From contig NZ_PJAR01000040.1 in the NCBI RefSeq assembly GCF_002836745.1, positions 62,001-126,000 on the forward strand: a stretch of DNA of 64,000 nucleotides, given 5' to 3'. A program made the position numbers and the translations under genes. Below are positions 37,603 through 47,094 of this stretch, piece by piece. The notes beneath the pieces were generated by a model. That model was not told where the DNA came from. It ran no database searches and saw nothing but the letters and a program-made list of their open reading frames with translations. Numbering within the stretch: the stretch's first letter is position 1; each line of letters opens with the position of its first letter. This stretch comes from Glaciecola sp. 33A. Lineage in GTDB: Bacteria > Pseudomonadota > Gammaproteobacteria > Enterobacterales > Alteromonadaceae.

Positions 37603-38991
37603 TTACCCCAAATGAACGGATACTTCTTTTGTTTTCACCTGTTTCTTTAGTAACGTCATGCAAATTAAATAAGCAATAAATGAAAGACCAAACGTTGGAA
37701 TAGTTACTCCTACCGGACTTTGAATAGAATAAGTTAATATTAAAGAGACGATAACACCTAGTGTCCATATTATAATTGCAGGAATATTAAAACCATTCTG
37801 ATACCAATATCGGCCGCCGTATCCAAGCAAAATGTCATGATGATAACTTGATTTCTTAATTATATAATAATCTACAATCATGATGGCAAAAACGGGGATA
37901 AATAGTGTTCCAACTAAAGTTAAAAAAGAAGTGAATTGATCTAACATTGCTAGCCAACTAGAACCGATAATTGAAATAACACCCAAAACTAATGCTGTTG
38001 GCACAAATTTTATTTTCTTATTTGGTGTTATGTTTACAACAGAAGCAATCATGCCGTAAACCACCATGGTATTAGTCGCCATAACGGATAAAAATATGAC
38101 TAAGGCAAAGGGTGCACCAAACGCAGCCACGATGGAAATAGGATCAAAGCTTTTTATTTCCGATCCTTGCAATGCAATGTAAGCAATCGCTGTTGCGCCC
38201 AAACTCATAGAAAGTATTGTTGATGCAATGTAACCTAAGCCTGAACCAACGATCCCTGCTTTTTGTGATTTTGCTAAGCGGTTAAATTCAGCAGATAATA
38301 CCGTCCAAGAAATTGCTGTAGCGATAACTACATCGATTACTAACGAGGCATTCCAACCTAGTGCATTGTCCGTTTGTAAAAACATAAACTCGTCAACGGA
38401 ATATGCAGTAAACGCCACTGAAAAAATATACATCATAATGATAAGAATCATCACTGCCAACCAAGGTTCGACCTTTGAAATACCCTCATGGCCAAAAATT
38501 GCCAAACCAACAACAAGTGTCTGACATAACACAGAAAATAACACTGGATTTGAAAACCCCGTGTATTGTTCGACTAGAAAATTAACGGTGACTCCAGCCA
38601 GTATTGCCTGAACCCAACACCAACCCATTAAAATTACGACATTGGCAATAGTGGTAAAAAATGATCCACGAAGGCCAAAGGCGCCTTTTGTTAGAGACAT
38701 CGTCGCTAAACCAGTTCTGGTGCCCATATTACCAATTAAAACCAATACAATTGAACCTATAACAGTACCTATTGCAATTAAGGACAACGCAAGTTGCCAA
38801 GATACTCCTGGAACAAATAATGTTCCAGTGAGTAACGTTGTCACTACTAAGTTTGCCGCTAACCAAATCATGGCTATACGTCCCGTAGATAAAGTACCTT
38901 TAACCGGTCCGTACGCTTCACTTTTTTTCTCTGACACTGAATTATATTCCGGTAGTGGTGAGTTTAGTGGTGAACTTAGTTGTGACATCAA
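37603..38991 (-). CDS. NCS1-family permease (purine/cytosine/allantoin type)
   Basis: 462 residues with about 12 membrane helices. The N-terminal cytoplasmic segment leads to IAMIWLAANLVVTTLLTGTL and then LVLIGNMGTRTGLATMSLTKGAFG, the conserved TM2-3 loop of NCS1 transporters. Such proteins move nucleobases, hydantoins, allantoin or other N-heterocycles with sodium or protons. It is 20 bases downstream of the TonB receptor gene, so outer- and inner-membrane uptake of the same compound is likely. The substrate is not identified. Confidence 0.85.
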   Translation of the reverse strand: MMSQLSSPLNSPLPEYNSVSEKKSEAYGPVKGTLSTGRIAMIWLAANLVVTTLLTGTLFVPGVSWQLALSLIAIGTVIGSIVLVLIGNMGTRTGLATMSLTKGAFGLRGSFFTTIANVVILMGWCWVQAILAGVTVNFLVEQYTGFSNPVLFSVLCQTLVVGLAIFGHEGISKVEPWLAVMILIIMMYIFSVAFTAYSVDEFMFLQTDNALGWNASLVIDVVIATAISWTVLSAEFNRLAKSQKAGIVGSGLGYIASTILSMSLGATAIAYIALQGSEIKSFDPISIVAAFGAPFALVIFLSVMATNTMVVYGMIASVVNITPNKKIKFVPTALVLGVISIIGSSWLAMLDQFTSFLTLVGTLFIPVFAIMIVDYYIIKKSSYHHDILLGYGGRYWYQNGFNIPAIIIWTLGVIVSLILTYSIQSPVGVTIPTFGLSFIAYLICMTLLKKQVKTKEVSVHLG

Positions 38992-39010
38992 CTAGTCCTT
39001 TTCTTAAACT

Positions 39011-41272
39011 TTAAAATGAGTACTTATAATCAATACCAAATGTTCTTGGCGCGCCACGAAAGAAAAATAAGCCATTCCAGTCAGCAGTTAAGTCTACAGA
39101 ATAAGTTGCATACTCTTCGTCTGTTAAGTTTTTAACGTAAATACTTACTTTTTGATTTTCATCGTCAAACGAAAAATTTACACGCGCATTATGGATAGTA
39201 TATCCAGGTTGGTCTAAACGATCATCATTGAATGGTTCAAAATATTGTGTTGAGACATAATTAGCATCGTAGTGCAGTTGTACCCAGAGCGAATCACTTT
39301 GCCATAGATCATAATTGAGCATCATATTTATATTTACTTTAGGTGCCGACGGTAATGTATTACCAGATAAGTCAGCCCCCGCATAATTCAGCTCTATATA
39401 TTTCGCATCTAATAAACCAATACCCGCATTAATGGAAAGCTTTTCTGTCGCCTGAGTCGTTAGCTGTAGTTCCATGCCTTTTATTTCAGACTCACCCGCA
39501 TTGAGTAAAGATTGTAATCCTGCGTCAAAAATAAGAAATTGTTGGTTTTCATAAGTATAGTTAAAGACTGCAGCATTTAATCGTGTCTGTCCATTTTGAA
39601 GTGTTGATTTAAAACCAAACTCCCAAGCTAATAATTCTTCAGGTTTCACAGAAGTAAACTCTTCTGGTGCAAAAGCAAAACCATTGAATGCACTGCCGCG
39701 ATATCCGGTGCTGTATGAACCATATATCATTAGATCTTCATCGACAGTCCAATCTACGCCAATTTTACCCGATGTATTAGAATCATTAATTTTTTCATTT
39801 CGATCATCTAACCCCAAGCTACCAAGTAAAGGGCCATCGACAGTTTGCTCGAAACTATTTTCGGCTTCACCATACCATGAGCTGTAATCATCAACTTCAA
39901 TACTATCACGTGTATGTCGGATACCTAGGGTAAGAGATACACTGTCCGTTAATTGGTAAGTACTATGAATATAGGCCGCTTCAGTTGTTCTCGTTTGTTC
40001 ATAACTATTTGAGTAATAACAGCCAAAAAAGAAGGTATCTTCACAATTATTAGCTAACGGTTGTGTACCATCACCAAAATCCGCTAACCAACGATAGCGA
40101 GTAGCTCCGTCAGTTGTATCTTCGCTATAATACAAACCAGCAATAAAATCGAATGGGCCAGGAAAATCAGTTGATAATCTTAAGTCTTGAGTGAATTGAT
40201 TAGTTCGAGCATAAAAGTCATCTTCAAGTAAATGATATGGACTACCATCAGGGTCTTCAGGAACAAAATATTCGCCGTCATCATAGGAGGTGATAGAAGT
40301 AATGGTGAAGTCGTCAATACCATAATTGATGGTCAAATTTGCACCAGTAAGATCGAATTCTTTTTCTTCAACTCGATTAGATTCAGTGTCATGAAAGCCT
40401 ATATCTTTTCGACCATATCCCGTATTTCCTATGCCTATACCGCCATTTTCGACACCCTCATCAGCTTCAAGTAATAAGATACTTGAGTGATTTGCTCTAC
40501 TACTACTATTGTGGAGCCTAAAAATCGCGTCTAGTCCGTCTGTTTGGTAGGCTAATGAGAAACGGATCGCACTTTCGTTTATTTGACTTGGATTTTCAGT
40601 ATCTGGCAGCTTATTGTCGACAAAACCATCGTTTTCACTTGACGTGAATGCAAACCTAGCTCCCCAATTGTCAGATATTTCTGTATCAATCGCACCAGTG
40701 ACAGTTTGGAACCCAAAATTCCCTAAACCTACATCAATATATCCACTGATGCCGTCCATTTGAGGTTTAGTGGTCATAATGTTTACCGCACCACCGGTCG
40801 TGTTCTTGCCATAAAGTGTCCCTTGAGGACCCAGCAACATCTCGATACGCTCTATATCAAAAAGTTGAACTCCTGCAGCGAGAGGTGTTGCACCCATATA
40901 AACTTCATCAACATATAAGGCAACCGCACCGCTACCATTAGGGCTATAGTCAGATTGTGTTACACCACGCATGCCTAATACCAATTGTGCATCGCCATTG
41001 CTGCCTAACATCTGGACGTTTGGAGCTTGAGATACGATTTCTTGGGTATTTCGCATTTTCATATTACTCAAATCGTCACGACCCAATGCAATAACACTAA
41101 CGGGAACGGTTTGAATGTTTTGTACTTTCTTTTGAGCGGTTACTATTATTGTTTCAAGTACAAGGTTATTCTCAACGGTTGTTGAGCTTGTTTCTTCTAC
41201 TGAAGATGCCGAAAATGAAAGGCTTGCGGCAACAAGACCCAGAGATATTGGGTTAAGCGGAAATGATTTCAT
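39011..41272 (-). CDS. TonB-dependent outer-membrane receptor
   Basis: 753 residues with a signal peptide, a TonB-box-like ETIIVTAQK segment near residues 40-50 and a plug domain (about 50-175, with LGPQGTLYGKNTTGGAVNI). A 22-strand barrel follows, ending in Phe (YKYSF). The sequence style, including LGMRGVTQSDYSPNGSGAVA, is that of receptors for carbohydrates or other small organics rather than a clear siderophore type. It lies between the cyclase-family hydrolase and the NCS1 permease in one apparent operon, so it probably imports the pathway substrate across the outer membrane. Confidence 0.92.
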   Translation of the reverse strand: MKSFPLNPISLGLVAASLSFSASSVEETSSTTVENNLVLETIIVTAQKKVQNIQTVPVSVIALGRDDLSNMKMRNTQEIVSQAPNVQMLGSNGDAQLVLGMRGVTQSDYSPNGSGAVALYVDEVYMGATPLAAGVQLFDIERIEMLLGPQGTLYGKNTTGGAVNIMTTKPQMDGISGYIDVGLGNFGFQTVTGAIDTEISDNWGARFAFTSSENDGFVDNKLPDTENPSQINESAIRFSLAYQTDGLDAIFRLHNSSSRANHSSILLLEADEGVENGGIGIGNTGYGRKDIGFHDTESNRVEEKEFDLTGANLTINYGIDDFTITSITSYDDGEYFVPEDPDGSPYHLLEDDFYARTNQFTQDLRLSTDFPGPFDFIAGLYYSEDTTDGATRYRWLADFGDGTQPLANNCEDTFFFGCYYSNSYEQTRTTEAAYIHSTYQLTDSVSLTLGIRHTRDSIEVDDYSSWYGEAENSFEQTVDGPLLGSLGLDDRNEKINDSNTSGKIGVDWTVDEDLMIYGSYSTGYRGSAFNGFAFAPEEFTSVKPEELLAWEFGFKSTLQNGQTRLNAAVFNYTYENQQFLIFDAGLQSLLNAGESEIKGMELQLTTQATEKLSINAGIGLLDAKYIELNYAGADLSGNTLPSAPKVNINMMLNYDLWQSDSLWVQLHYDANYVSTQYFEPFNDDRLDQPGYTIHNARVNFSFDDENQKVSIYVKNLTDEEYATYSVDLTADWNGLFFFRGAPRTFGIDYKYSF

Positions 41273-41422
41273 TAAAATGATCCTCAGTGTTAAATAAACA
41301 AAATTTAAGTTTTTTTTTATTGTATTAGTTCAAAACTCTGTTTTGACCTTACGTATAGAACAGCATCTACATTCCATTTGGTATAGTCCCTAAGTACTAT
41401 ACTCAGATACAATAATGACTAT

Positions 41423-42088
41423 CTATTCACTGAGTTGTATCGCGACAGCACGAACAGGGGAGCCATCACAGCCCTCTAAATTTAATGGCAAAATAGAAAT
41501 GACAGGGTTTTCAAAAGTGATGTCTGAAAAGTTAGCTAAATTTTCTGCAATGATCCCATTCGCTTTCGCATAGAGTTCATGAACTGGGAAAGAGCTACCT
41601 CCCGTTTTATCCAAATTAATGGTGTCTATAGCAAGAGTTTTGATACCTTTACTTAATAAGTATTCAGCGCCCGTCTTTGATAGATATGGATGTTCAAAAA
41701 ATTCTTTGGTTCCCTTTTTTTTATCCCAGCACGTTTTAAATAAAACCATATTACAGTTATCTATTTTATTGGCATGTGGAAGAATGTCTTCAAGTGTTAT
41801 CTCTTCGTTACTAGTTTTGTGAGATACATCAATGACAAAGCCCGTCCCAAAACATAATGTTAGATCGATACTATCCACCGTTGTACCTTGGTTATCAAAG
41901 TGATAAGGCGCATCAATATGAGATCCAGTTTGACTCCCTAAGTGTAAATTAAAAAGGTTATAACCGTCGTTTTCTATGGTGGTGGCAATACTTATGTTCG
42001 GTTTAGGGTCGCCGGGGTAAATTGGCGTGTCAGAGTTTAACTTTAACGATAGGTCAACAATTTTGCGTAGTTTTATCATGGATAGCAT
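41423..42088 (-). CDS. Cyclase-family metal-dependent hydrolase (kynurenine formamidase / isatin hydrolase-like)
   Basis: 221 residues from the ATG at 42088. A TTG at 42100 and an ATG at 42079 are alternatives, and no ribosome site decides. The family metal-binding motif is seen as SQTGSHIDAPYHF near residues 51-63, where the consensus is HxGTHxDxPxH; the first His is Gln here. DTINLDKTGG and the final acidic ERL-type region are also family-like. Members open amide or lactam rings, for example N-formylkynurenine or isatin. It is first in the apparent operon with a TonB receptor and NCS1 permease. The substrate is inferred only as an N-heterocycle or formamide. Confidence 0.8.
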   Translation of the reverse strand: MLSMIKLRKIVDLSLKLNSDTPIYPGDPKPNISIATTIENDGYNLFNLHLGSQTGSHIDAPYHFDNQGTTVDSIDLTLCFGTGFVIDVSHKTSNEEITLEDILPHANKIDNCNMVLFKTCWDKKKGTKEFFEHPYLSKTGAEYLLSKGIKTLAIDTINLDKTGGSSFPVHELYAKANGIIAENLANFSDITFENPVISILPLNLEGCDGSPVRAVAIQLSE

Positions 42089-42334
42089 CTTATTTTTCAA
42101 TGAACGTTATCATTTTATTGAAACACAGCAATATTGGACTATGAATAGTCCATAAGAACTATTCGTTATAACCTGAATATAACGTTATCTTGATGACTAT
42201 AACCGCGGTTGATTTGAATTAGCATAGTGATTTTGACTTTTTCTTATTGCAGTTTATCTTAACTTATTAACTATAAGCTAAAAATAGACTGTGTAGATAT
42301 TTAGAATAACGAGGTATCAAAACAAGGAAGACGA

Positions 42335-42739
42335 ATGAGAAATTTAACAGCATTGTTAATGGTAATTTTTAGTACTAGTACTTTTGCTTCTGATGAGAAC
42401 TTTAATTGGCTAAATAGTACTTCAAACCAGAATTCAGCATTATGAGGCAGTTGTGATTATGTAAATACAAGTGACTTAAAGTGCAATCTTCGCCAATTAA
42501 ATGTCATAAAAAAGGTTTCAGACGAAGATTCAATTAAAAACTTAATTTAAATCAGAAATTTAATTGATTATGGACTTAAAAGTCAAACCGCAGAAGCATT
42601 GATGGAAAGCGAATTTCCTGATTTTTGTACCGATCTGGCAAGTAGTGAGGTTGAAGTAGATGAGGGGACTTATTCAGTTTACAAAAAAATGTGTCAGGTA
42701 ACTTCAAGAGAATCAATTATTGGAGCACTTTCTTATTAA
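42335..42739 (+). pseudogene. Exported-protein gene with two in-frame stops
   Basis: From an ATG at 42335 a signal peptide (LTALLMVIFSTSTFAS) leads into a frame that is interrupted by TGA at 42443-42445 and TAA at 42548-42550 but otherwise runs to 42739. The read-through protein would be 134 residues with four Cys and would end CQVTSRESIIGALSY. The frame is coherent across both stops, so this looks like a recently broken gene. It ends 25 bases before the IS3 element. No family recognised. Confidence 0.55.
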
Positions 42740-42782
42740 GCCAAAATGGAGCTATTCACAGGTTTGAACTTCCCAGACTTCA

Positions 42783-43613
42783 CTAGACAGTTTGTTGTTC
42801 CAAAAAATACGCTTCTTCGAATTTAGTAGGTGATACAACGCATGTGTGCGAATGACGCTTTTTTGGATTGTAAAACATTTCGATAAAATTAAATATCTCA
42901 GTCTTCGCTTCGTCCCTCATTGAAAATATCTTGTTTCTTAACACACGCTTTTTAAGTGTCCCAAAAAAGCTCTCGGCTACCGCATTATCATGACAATTGC
43001 CACGTCTGCTCATTGAGGGTATAAGGTTTTGTTCGTTCATGAATGCTAAGTAGTCGGCGCTACCATACTGACTACCTTGATCAGTGTGTACTAGCACTGA
43101 TTGGCTTGGCCGCCGTTGATAAACCGCCATCAGTAACGCGTTAATCACCAATCGTTTATCCATATTTTTGTCCATTGACCAACCAACAACGCGGCGAGAA
43201 AATAAATCTATAACGATTGCCAAATACAAAAATCCCTCATAAGTGCGGATATACGTGATATCACTCACCCACGCAATATTAGGGGCATCAGGTGCAAAGT
43301 TACGGTCTAAAACGTTATCCGCAACATTTGAAAGCTTGCTGTCCTTCACATATTTTCGCTTGTAACCTATCTGCGCTACCAAGTTGTTTTGCCGCATAAT
43401 TTTAGCGACACGATTGACACTACATATTTCGCCAGCCTCACGTAAGTCTTGGTGTATCCAAGGACTACCGTACGTTCCGCCACTGGCTTCGTAAAATTCA
43501 TTAATACTCTCAAGTAAACGATTGTCTTCTATAGCACGATTACTCAACGGCTTTTTCAACCAGGTATAAAATCCACTACGATTAATTTTAAGCACTCGGC
43601 ACATTGCTGACAC
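42783..43613 (-). CDS. IS3-family transposase OrfB (DDE)
   Basis: 276 residues. The N-terminal HTH_21-like part (SAMCRVLKINRSGFYTWLKK, RVAKIMRQNNLVAQIGYKRKY) precedes the rve integrase core. The catalytic residues are the Asp in WVSDITYI, the Asp in VLVHTDQGSQYG and the Glu in NAVAESFFGTLKK. The frame is open upstream of the first ATG and lies in the -1 frame relative to orfA, so the active enzyme is probably an OrfAB fusion made by frameshifting. It appears complete and possibly active. Confidence 0.93.
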   Translation of the reverse strand: MSAMCRVLKINRSGFYTWLKKPLSNRAIEDNRLLESINEFYEASGGTYGSPWIHQDLREAGEICSVNRVAKIMRQNNLVAQIGYKRKYVKDSKLSNVADNVLDRNFAPDAPNIAWVSDITYIRTYEGFLYLAIVIDLFSRRVVGWSMDKNMDKRLVINALLMAVYQRRPSQSVLVHTDQGSQYGSADYLAFMNEQNLIPSMSRRGNCHDNAVAESFFGTLKKRVLRNKIFSMRDEAKTEIFNFIEMFYNPKKRHSHTCVVSPTKFEEAYFLEQQTV

Positions 43614-43651
43614 AGAAAACGTTTGCTGGTTTTCGCGAATAAAGGCGTACT

Positions 43652-43936
43652 TTACTCTGGGTTGCTCGCAAAGTACCTTGCGGCTTTTTTTAATATGTCC
43701 CTTTCCTCCGTAACACGCTTTAATTCAGCTTCTAACTTCGCTATCCGAACCGAGTTATCAGATGATTGGCGCACTTCCTTCTTGCCGCTTAATTGACTAC
43801 GCCAGTTGTATAATGATTTAGTCGTTATTCCGAGTCGCTCAGCGACTTCATTCACCGAATATCCGCGATCAGTCACCTGCTTGACGGCTTCAATCTTAAA
43901 CTCTTCGGTATATCTTTTACCTTTGCTCATAAACAC
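43652..43936 (-). CDS. IS3-family transposase OrfA
   Basis: 94 residues with an HTH (KQVTDRGYSVNEVAERLGIT, TKSLYNWRSQL) and a leucine-zipper-like coiled coil (about 60-87) ending ERDILKKAARYF. The seven-A run (T at 43685-43691 on the plus strand) just before the end is a natural -1 slippery site that would shift ribosomes into the orfB frame. A start at Met3 is equally possible. Confidence 0.92.
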   Translation of the reverse strand: MFMSKGKRYTEEFKIEAVKQVTDRGYSVNEVAERLGITTKSLYNWRSQLSGKKEVRQSSDNSVRIAKLEAELKRVTEERDILKKAARYFASNPE

Positions 43937-44002
43937 CTCTACTGTAAGTTACATTGTAACTGTTAAAAGTGTCTAGCAAAATCTGGGAAGTTCAATTTTA
44001 CA

Positions 44003-44327
44003 TTAGGCCCTTCGGAACAACCCATTGTGCACTCTGATCGGGGAGGACACTATCTCTGGCCAGGTTGGTTAGAAAGCATAGATAACGCCCGCTTGCCTCG
44101 CTCTATGTCTCGCAGAGGCTATTCACCTGACAATGCTGCTTGTGAAGCTTTTTTGGTCGCCTTAAGACTGAATTTTTTATCCCAGGGATTGGGGCAATCC
44201 AACACTCGAGCATTTAATGGCGGAAATCGACAATTATATAAAATGGTATAATCTGAAACGCATTAAGATATCACTTGGAGCGAAAAGCCCAATAGAGTAT
44301 CGTTTGAGTTTAGGTTATTCGGTATAA
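44003..44327 (+). pseudogene. Frameshifted 3' part of an IS3/IS150-type transposase
   Basis: The first frame gives PIVHSDRGGHYLWPGWLESI and MSRRGYSPDNAACEAFL, carrying the second Asp and the Glu region of the DDE core. After a frame change near 44160-44190 it continues LEHLMAEIDNYIKWYNLKRI and SLGAKSPIEYRLSLGYSV. The 5' part is missing, replaced by the intact IS3 element whose end lies at 43994. This is an old transposase remnant. Confidence 0.85.
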
Positions 44328-44535
44328 ATCAGTCCAAGAAATTGGCCGCATCCTCCGTGGTTCAGTTTTACCTGCAAATTAACAATAAGCCAGTAGTTCG
44401 TGTAAAATCCATCCATTCAATATTATTTTCAGTGTCTAACGCCCCATCCGCTGGGGCAATTAAACCCGTATTAGATAAAAACTTGATGTTATTAGTATAA
44501 TGAATGCTGTAAATAGTTTCATTAAAATCCCTTTT

Positions 44536-45363
44536 CTAATACTTTGTAATTGATCTCTTACATTTTAAGTGTTGCTGGCTAACAGCAAAAACAAGAAACA
44601 TAATAAATAAAAAAAGCGTAGTGGGTTCGTCAACATGCACGCTATCTTTAACGAGAAACGAACCAAATGTTGGATATTTTTGTTGTCTACCACCAAATGT
44701 ACCCGCTGAAATGTAGTCTCCCATGCCGGTGCGGTCTATAGCACCGTTTCCACGGGCTGTTGAAACCTGACTAACAAAAAAGGTTGGTGCATCATCGTTA
44801 TTGCTAAATCCTGTTAAATTTTGGTCATCATTGAAATGTCCACCAACATTCCAATATCCTTCACTTATGCCCAATCTTTCATACAAATCAGGATTTTCTT
44901 CAATAACATAGATACCGAATGTATCTCTAAAATATGGGTATAACGCATCCACCGCGCCCTCCCACTCAGGTATTTGGAAAGTATCATTTGGGTCGCTAAA
45001 TTCCATATTAAAATCTACTGGACCGCCCATAAAAATAGTAGTCAGATCAATGATATCAGCGGATGAAGCTAATCTCCATCCATTGAATTTTTGTCCTAGC
45101 TGTGTTAATTCCAGTATTTCACTAAATGAATGATTTGTGGTGAAGTTCAACGGTAACCATTCTATATCCATACCACTTACGAGAATCGATTTACCGTTAA
45201 TTATATTGCCGTTTCCGTTCTCGTATGAGTATTGATTTTCGGAAAAACTGAGAACATTCCGATCCACAAAAGGAATGATAGGTTCGGAAGATGAAACGAG
45301 TGTAGCGTTGGCTATATAAGTCATACTGACAGACAACAAAACTATCAATAATCCAGCTCTCAT
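44536..45363 (-). CDS. Exported PEP-CTERM-like protein
   Basis: 275 residues from the ATG at 45363; a longer frame starts at 45414, but MRAGLLIVLLSV is the proper signal peptide. The body has the WRLASSADIIDLT stretch common in bacterial surface proteins of the DUF1566-like kind. The C-terminus has EPTTLFLFIMFLVFA followed by basic residues (KCKRS), a variant PEP-CTERM sorting signal in which VDEP replaces VPEP. It would be processed by an exosortase, not seen here. Function unknown. It lies just left of the integron-like array. Confidence 0.7.
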   Translation of the reverse strand: MRAGLLIVLLSVSMTYIANATLVSSSEPIIPFVDRNVLSFSENQYSYENGNGNIINGKSILVSGMDIEWLPLNFTTNHSFSEILELTQLGQKFNGWRLASSADIIDLTTIFMGGPVDFNMEFSDPNDTFQIPEWEGAVDALYPYFRDTFGIYVIEENPDLYERLGISEGYWNVGGHFNDDQNLTGFSNNDDAPTFFVSQVSTARGNGAIDRTGMGDYISAGTFGGRQQKYPTFGSFLVKDSVHVDEPTTLFLFIMFLVFAVSQQHLKCKRSITKY

Positions 45364-45414
45364 AAAAACGTCCTGTACATTTTGAGTTATTTTCAGGATA
45401 TTACAGGCAATCAA

Positions 45415-45803
45415 TAATCAAATCAAACAGGTTGAAGCCCCCTGCCTTACAAATACCCAATATTGTATCTAAAGTCATTTCAATCTGAAAACATAAACGT
45501 CTCTTGATCGCTCGAAGGAGACTGTCCAGGGCTCTTCAGTCAATTGGCGCTTTTAGGTCTCACTTTGCTTTGCTGAAAATTTGTAAGCCATTAATCTAAT
45601 TATTGAAAATATTCTTCACATCCTATTTAGTGGGGAGGACAAAAGTCGCGTTAAAGTCAGCTCTTCTTTTACTTTTTGTGAACGAAGTGAATTTGTGATG
45701 AACAGAGTAAAAACACTCAATTAAATCAGAAGGTAAGGGCTAAAACTCAAGGCGATTAAAATCAAATCGGGTAATCACATATACGAAATGCTCGATAATA
45801 AGT
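45415..45803. other. Gap left of the first integron core site
   Basis: About 390 bases without a convincing gene. It contains the promoter region of the leftward PEP-CTERM gene. The last 30 bases may be the right part of an attC whose left half is gone. Confidence 0.35.
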
Positions 45804-45828
45804 GTTATATGCCTTTCAAGGATGATTT

Positions 45829-46092
45829 GTGAAACCTGCTCTTTATCAATTATTAATCGTTATTTTGGTGTTTTTTGCATTAGCTTTAGCTATTCCGCCA
45901 ATACCTTCTTTAGAAGTAGGTCACGGTTATGATGCTTTCCCGAATCCTAGTTTATTTATTGGCTTAGCCTTAATCGCTTTATCAGCCTTTGTAAGTATTA
46001 AAACTTTAAATTTTCCTAAATTCTTTTGGGGTCTTTCGGGTGTAGGTTATGTTTTATTTTCTTTAGCAATTTATGCTAGAGTTTGGTGGTAA
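45829..46092 (+). CDS. Small membrane protein, cassette gene
   Basis: 87 residues starting at GTG, 15 bases after the core motif GTTATATGCC. Three hydrophobic segments (about 5-24, 43-58, 66-84) make it an inner-membrane protein. The stop is immediately followed by GGCATATAA, the complement of the upstream core site, as expected of an integron cassette. No family recognised. Confidence 0.65.
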   Translation: MKPALYQLLIVILVFFALALAIPPIPSLEVGHGYDAFPNPSLFIGLALIALSAFVSIKTLNFPKFFWGLSGVGYVLFSLAIYARVWW

Positions 46093-46177
46093 TGGCATAT
46101 AATATTAAGCGACAATATCCTTGACCAGTCGTATTGCCTCATTAAAAAAACAAACTATCGGCCTAAGGTATAGATAA

Positions 46178-46390
46178 GCGGTACCTAGAACATTTATTCA
46201 GGGGACTGAAGTTCAAGGCAAGTATTCGTCAGTCAAGGGGCTATTGGAACGACTTAAGAACATTAATACTACCGTTCCCTTTGATGCTGATATTGTTTCT
46301 GGAGATGATTGGAATTTTCAGGAAATACAAGATATCGCTGAAGTAAATGGTGAGCTAATAATTAAGTTATCCAAACCAGTAATGGATTAA
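46178..46390 (+). pseudogene. Cassette-gene remnant without start
   Basis: A frame open from 46178 to the stop at 46388-46390 reads GTEVQGKYSSVKGLLERLKN and FDADIVSGDDWNFQEIQDIA, with good coding character but no usable start or ribosome site. The attC that should follow the preceding cassette has lost its right half just before this point, so a deletion joining two cassettes would explain both. Family unknown. Confidence 0.4.
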
Positions 46391-46541
46391 AATTGAAATC
46401 GATGAAAATAACAAAATTATGAATTAACATTATTGACTCTCTTAGGCTTGTATAATAAGACGTAGAGCTATAAGTCATACTTTTCACCGAGGTTAAGTTT
46501 GAAACTGTAAATTAATGTTTGAAAACTCACACAACTGAATT

Positions 46542-46563
46542 AACCCCGATTTTGGCCGGGTTT
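46542..46563 (+). terminator. Possible stem-loop after the cassette remnant
   Basis: AACCCCGATTTTGGCCGGGTT forms an imperfect GC-rich stem about 150 bases after the stop of the remnant. The T run that follows is weak. It could be a terminator or a cassette-site fragment. Confidence 0.3.
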
Positions 46564-46710
46564 GTGCCAATACCTGCTGTTGGTCAGTGACACTGTTAGC
46601 AGATCGGAGACATTCATCTGGAACCCATATCTTTAGCCATTGGAAACAATATACATTCATTCTTTTACTCTTCGTGGCATTGCTTTTCTAATACCAGCTA
46701 AAATTTGGCT

Positions 46711-46911
46711 TCATCCAATTCGATTTTTCCAAATTGCACCATCCACATTAACATCGTAGCAATCTATACGATCCGTTTTGTATAGTTCGAGTTTGTGAAC
46801 AATAGGCCCACCGCTGTCAAAATCTGTTATCTCAATCACTCGCCTGAGCTTTGGAATTTCCCAAACTGGCTGATGGTCAACATTCTGCTCCAAATGTGAT
46901 TCCGTTTTCAC
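46711..46911 (-). CDS. Hypothetical small protein, reverse-oriented cassette gene
   Basis: 66 residues from a GTG at 46911. The sequence is soluble and charged, with VIEITDFDSGGPIVHKLELYKT resembling two beta strands. It lies against the direction of the other cassettes, directly left of the attC-like site at 46941-47029; reversed genes occur in a minority of cassettes. No family recognised, and the start is weak. Confidence 0.45.
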   Translation of the reverse strand: MKTESHLEQNVDHQPVWEIPKLRRVIEITDFDSGGPIVHKLELYKTDRIDCYDVNVDGAIWKNRIG

Positions 46912-46940
46912 TTCACTAGTGTATGATTTAGATAATTTTT

Positions 46941-47029
46941 TTGATATTTACTGGTGCGTGGATACATAGCTTTCTCCTACCTTGCCAGGTAAGTATAGCT
47001 TGTAAGGTCGCACTAATAAGCGTTATGTG
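46941..47029 (+). repeat. attC-like site 1
   Basis: The left half, TTTACTGGTGCG and ATACATAGCT, is complementary with bulges to the right half, AGTATAGCTTGT and CGCACTAATAAG. The site ends in the core CGTTATGTG. Spacing and bulged pairing fit an integron recombination site; conservation of the left core box is poor. Confidence 0.5.
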
Positions 47030-47094
47030 TGCGAGGTAGCGTAAAGGATTTCTGACTCATCAAGTATAAAAGTAGGCAAAAGTGGCTCTGTTAG

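Larger units (their letters stand above)
42765..43994 (-). mobile_element. Intact IS3-family insertion sequence
   Basis: About 1230 bases bounded by inverted ends: TGAACTTCCCAGA at 42765-42777 on the plus strand, and its complement TCTGGGAAGTTCA at 43982-43994. Both ends continue with a CTAGACA block. It carries orfA and orfB on the minus strand joined by a likely programmed frameshift. Its right end abuts a remnant of a different IS3 transposase. A clear target duplication was not found. Confidence 0.88.

Noticed and set aside
42443-42445. TGA as a selenocysteine codon in the exported-protein gene
   Set aside because: A second in-frame stop (TAA) follows, no SECIS-like hairpin is evident and the context is not a known selenoprotein.
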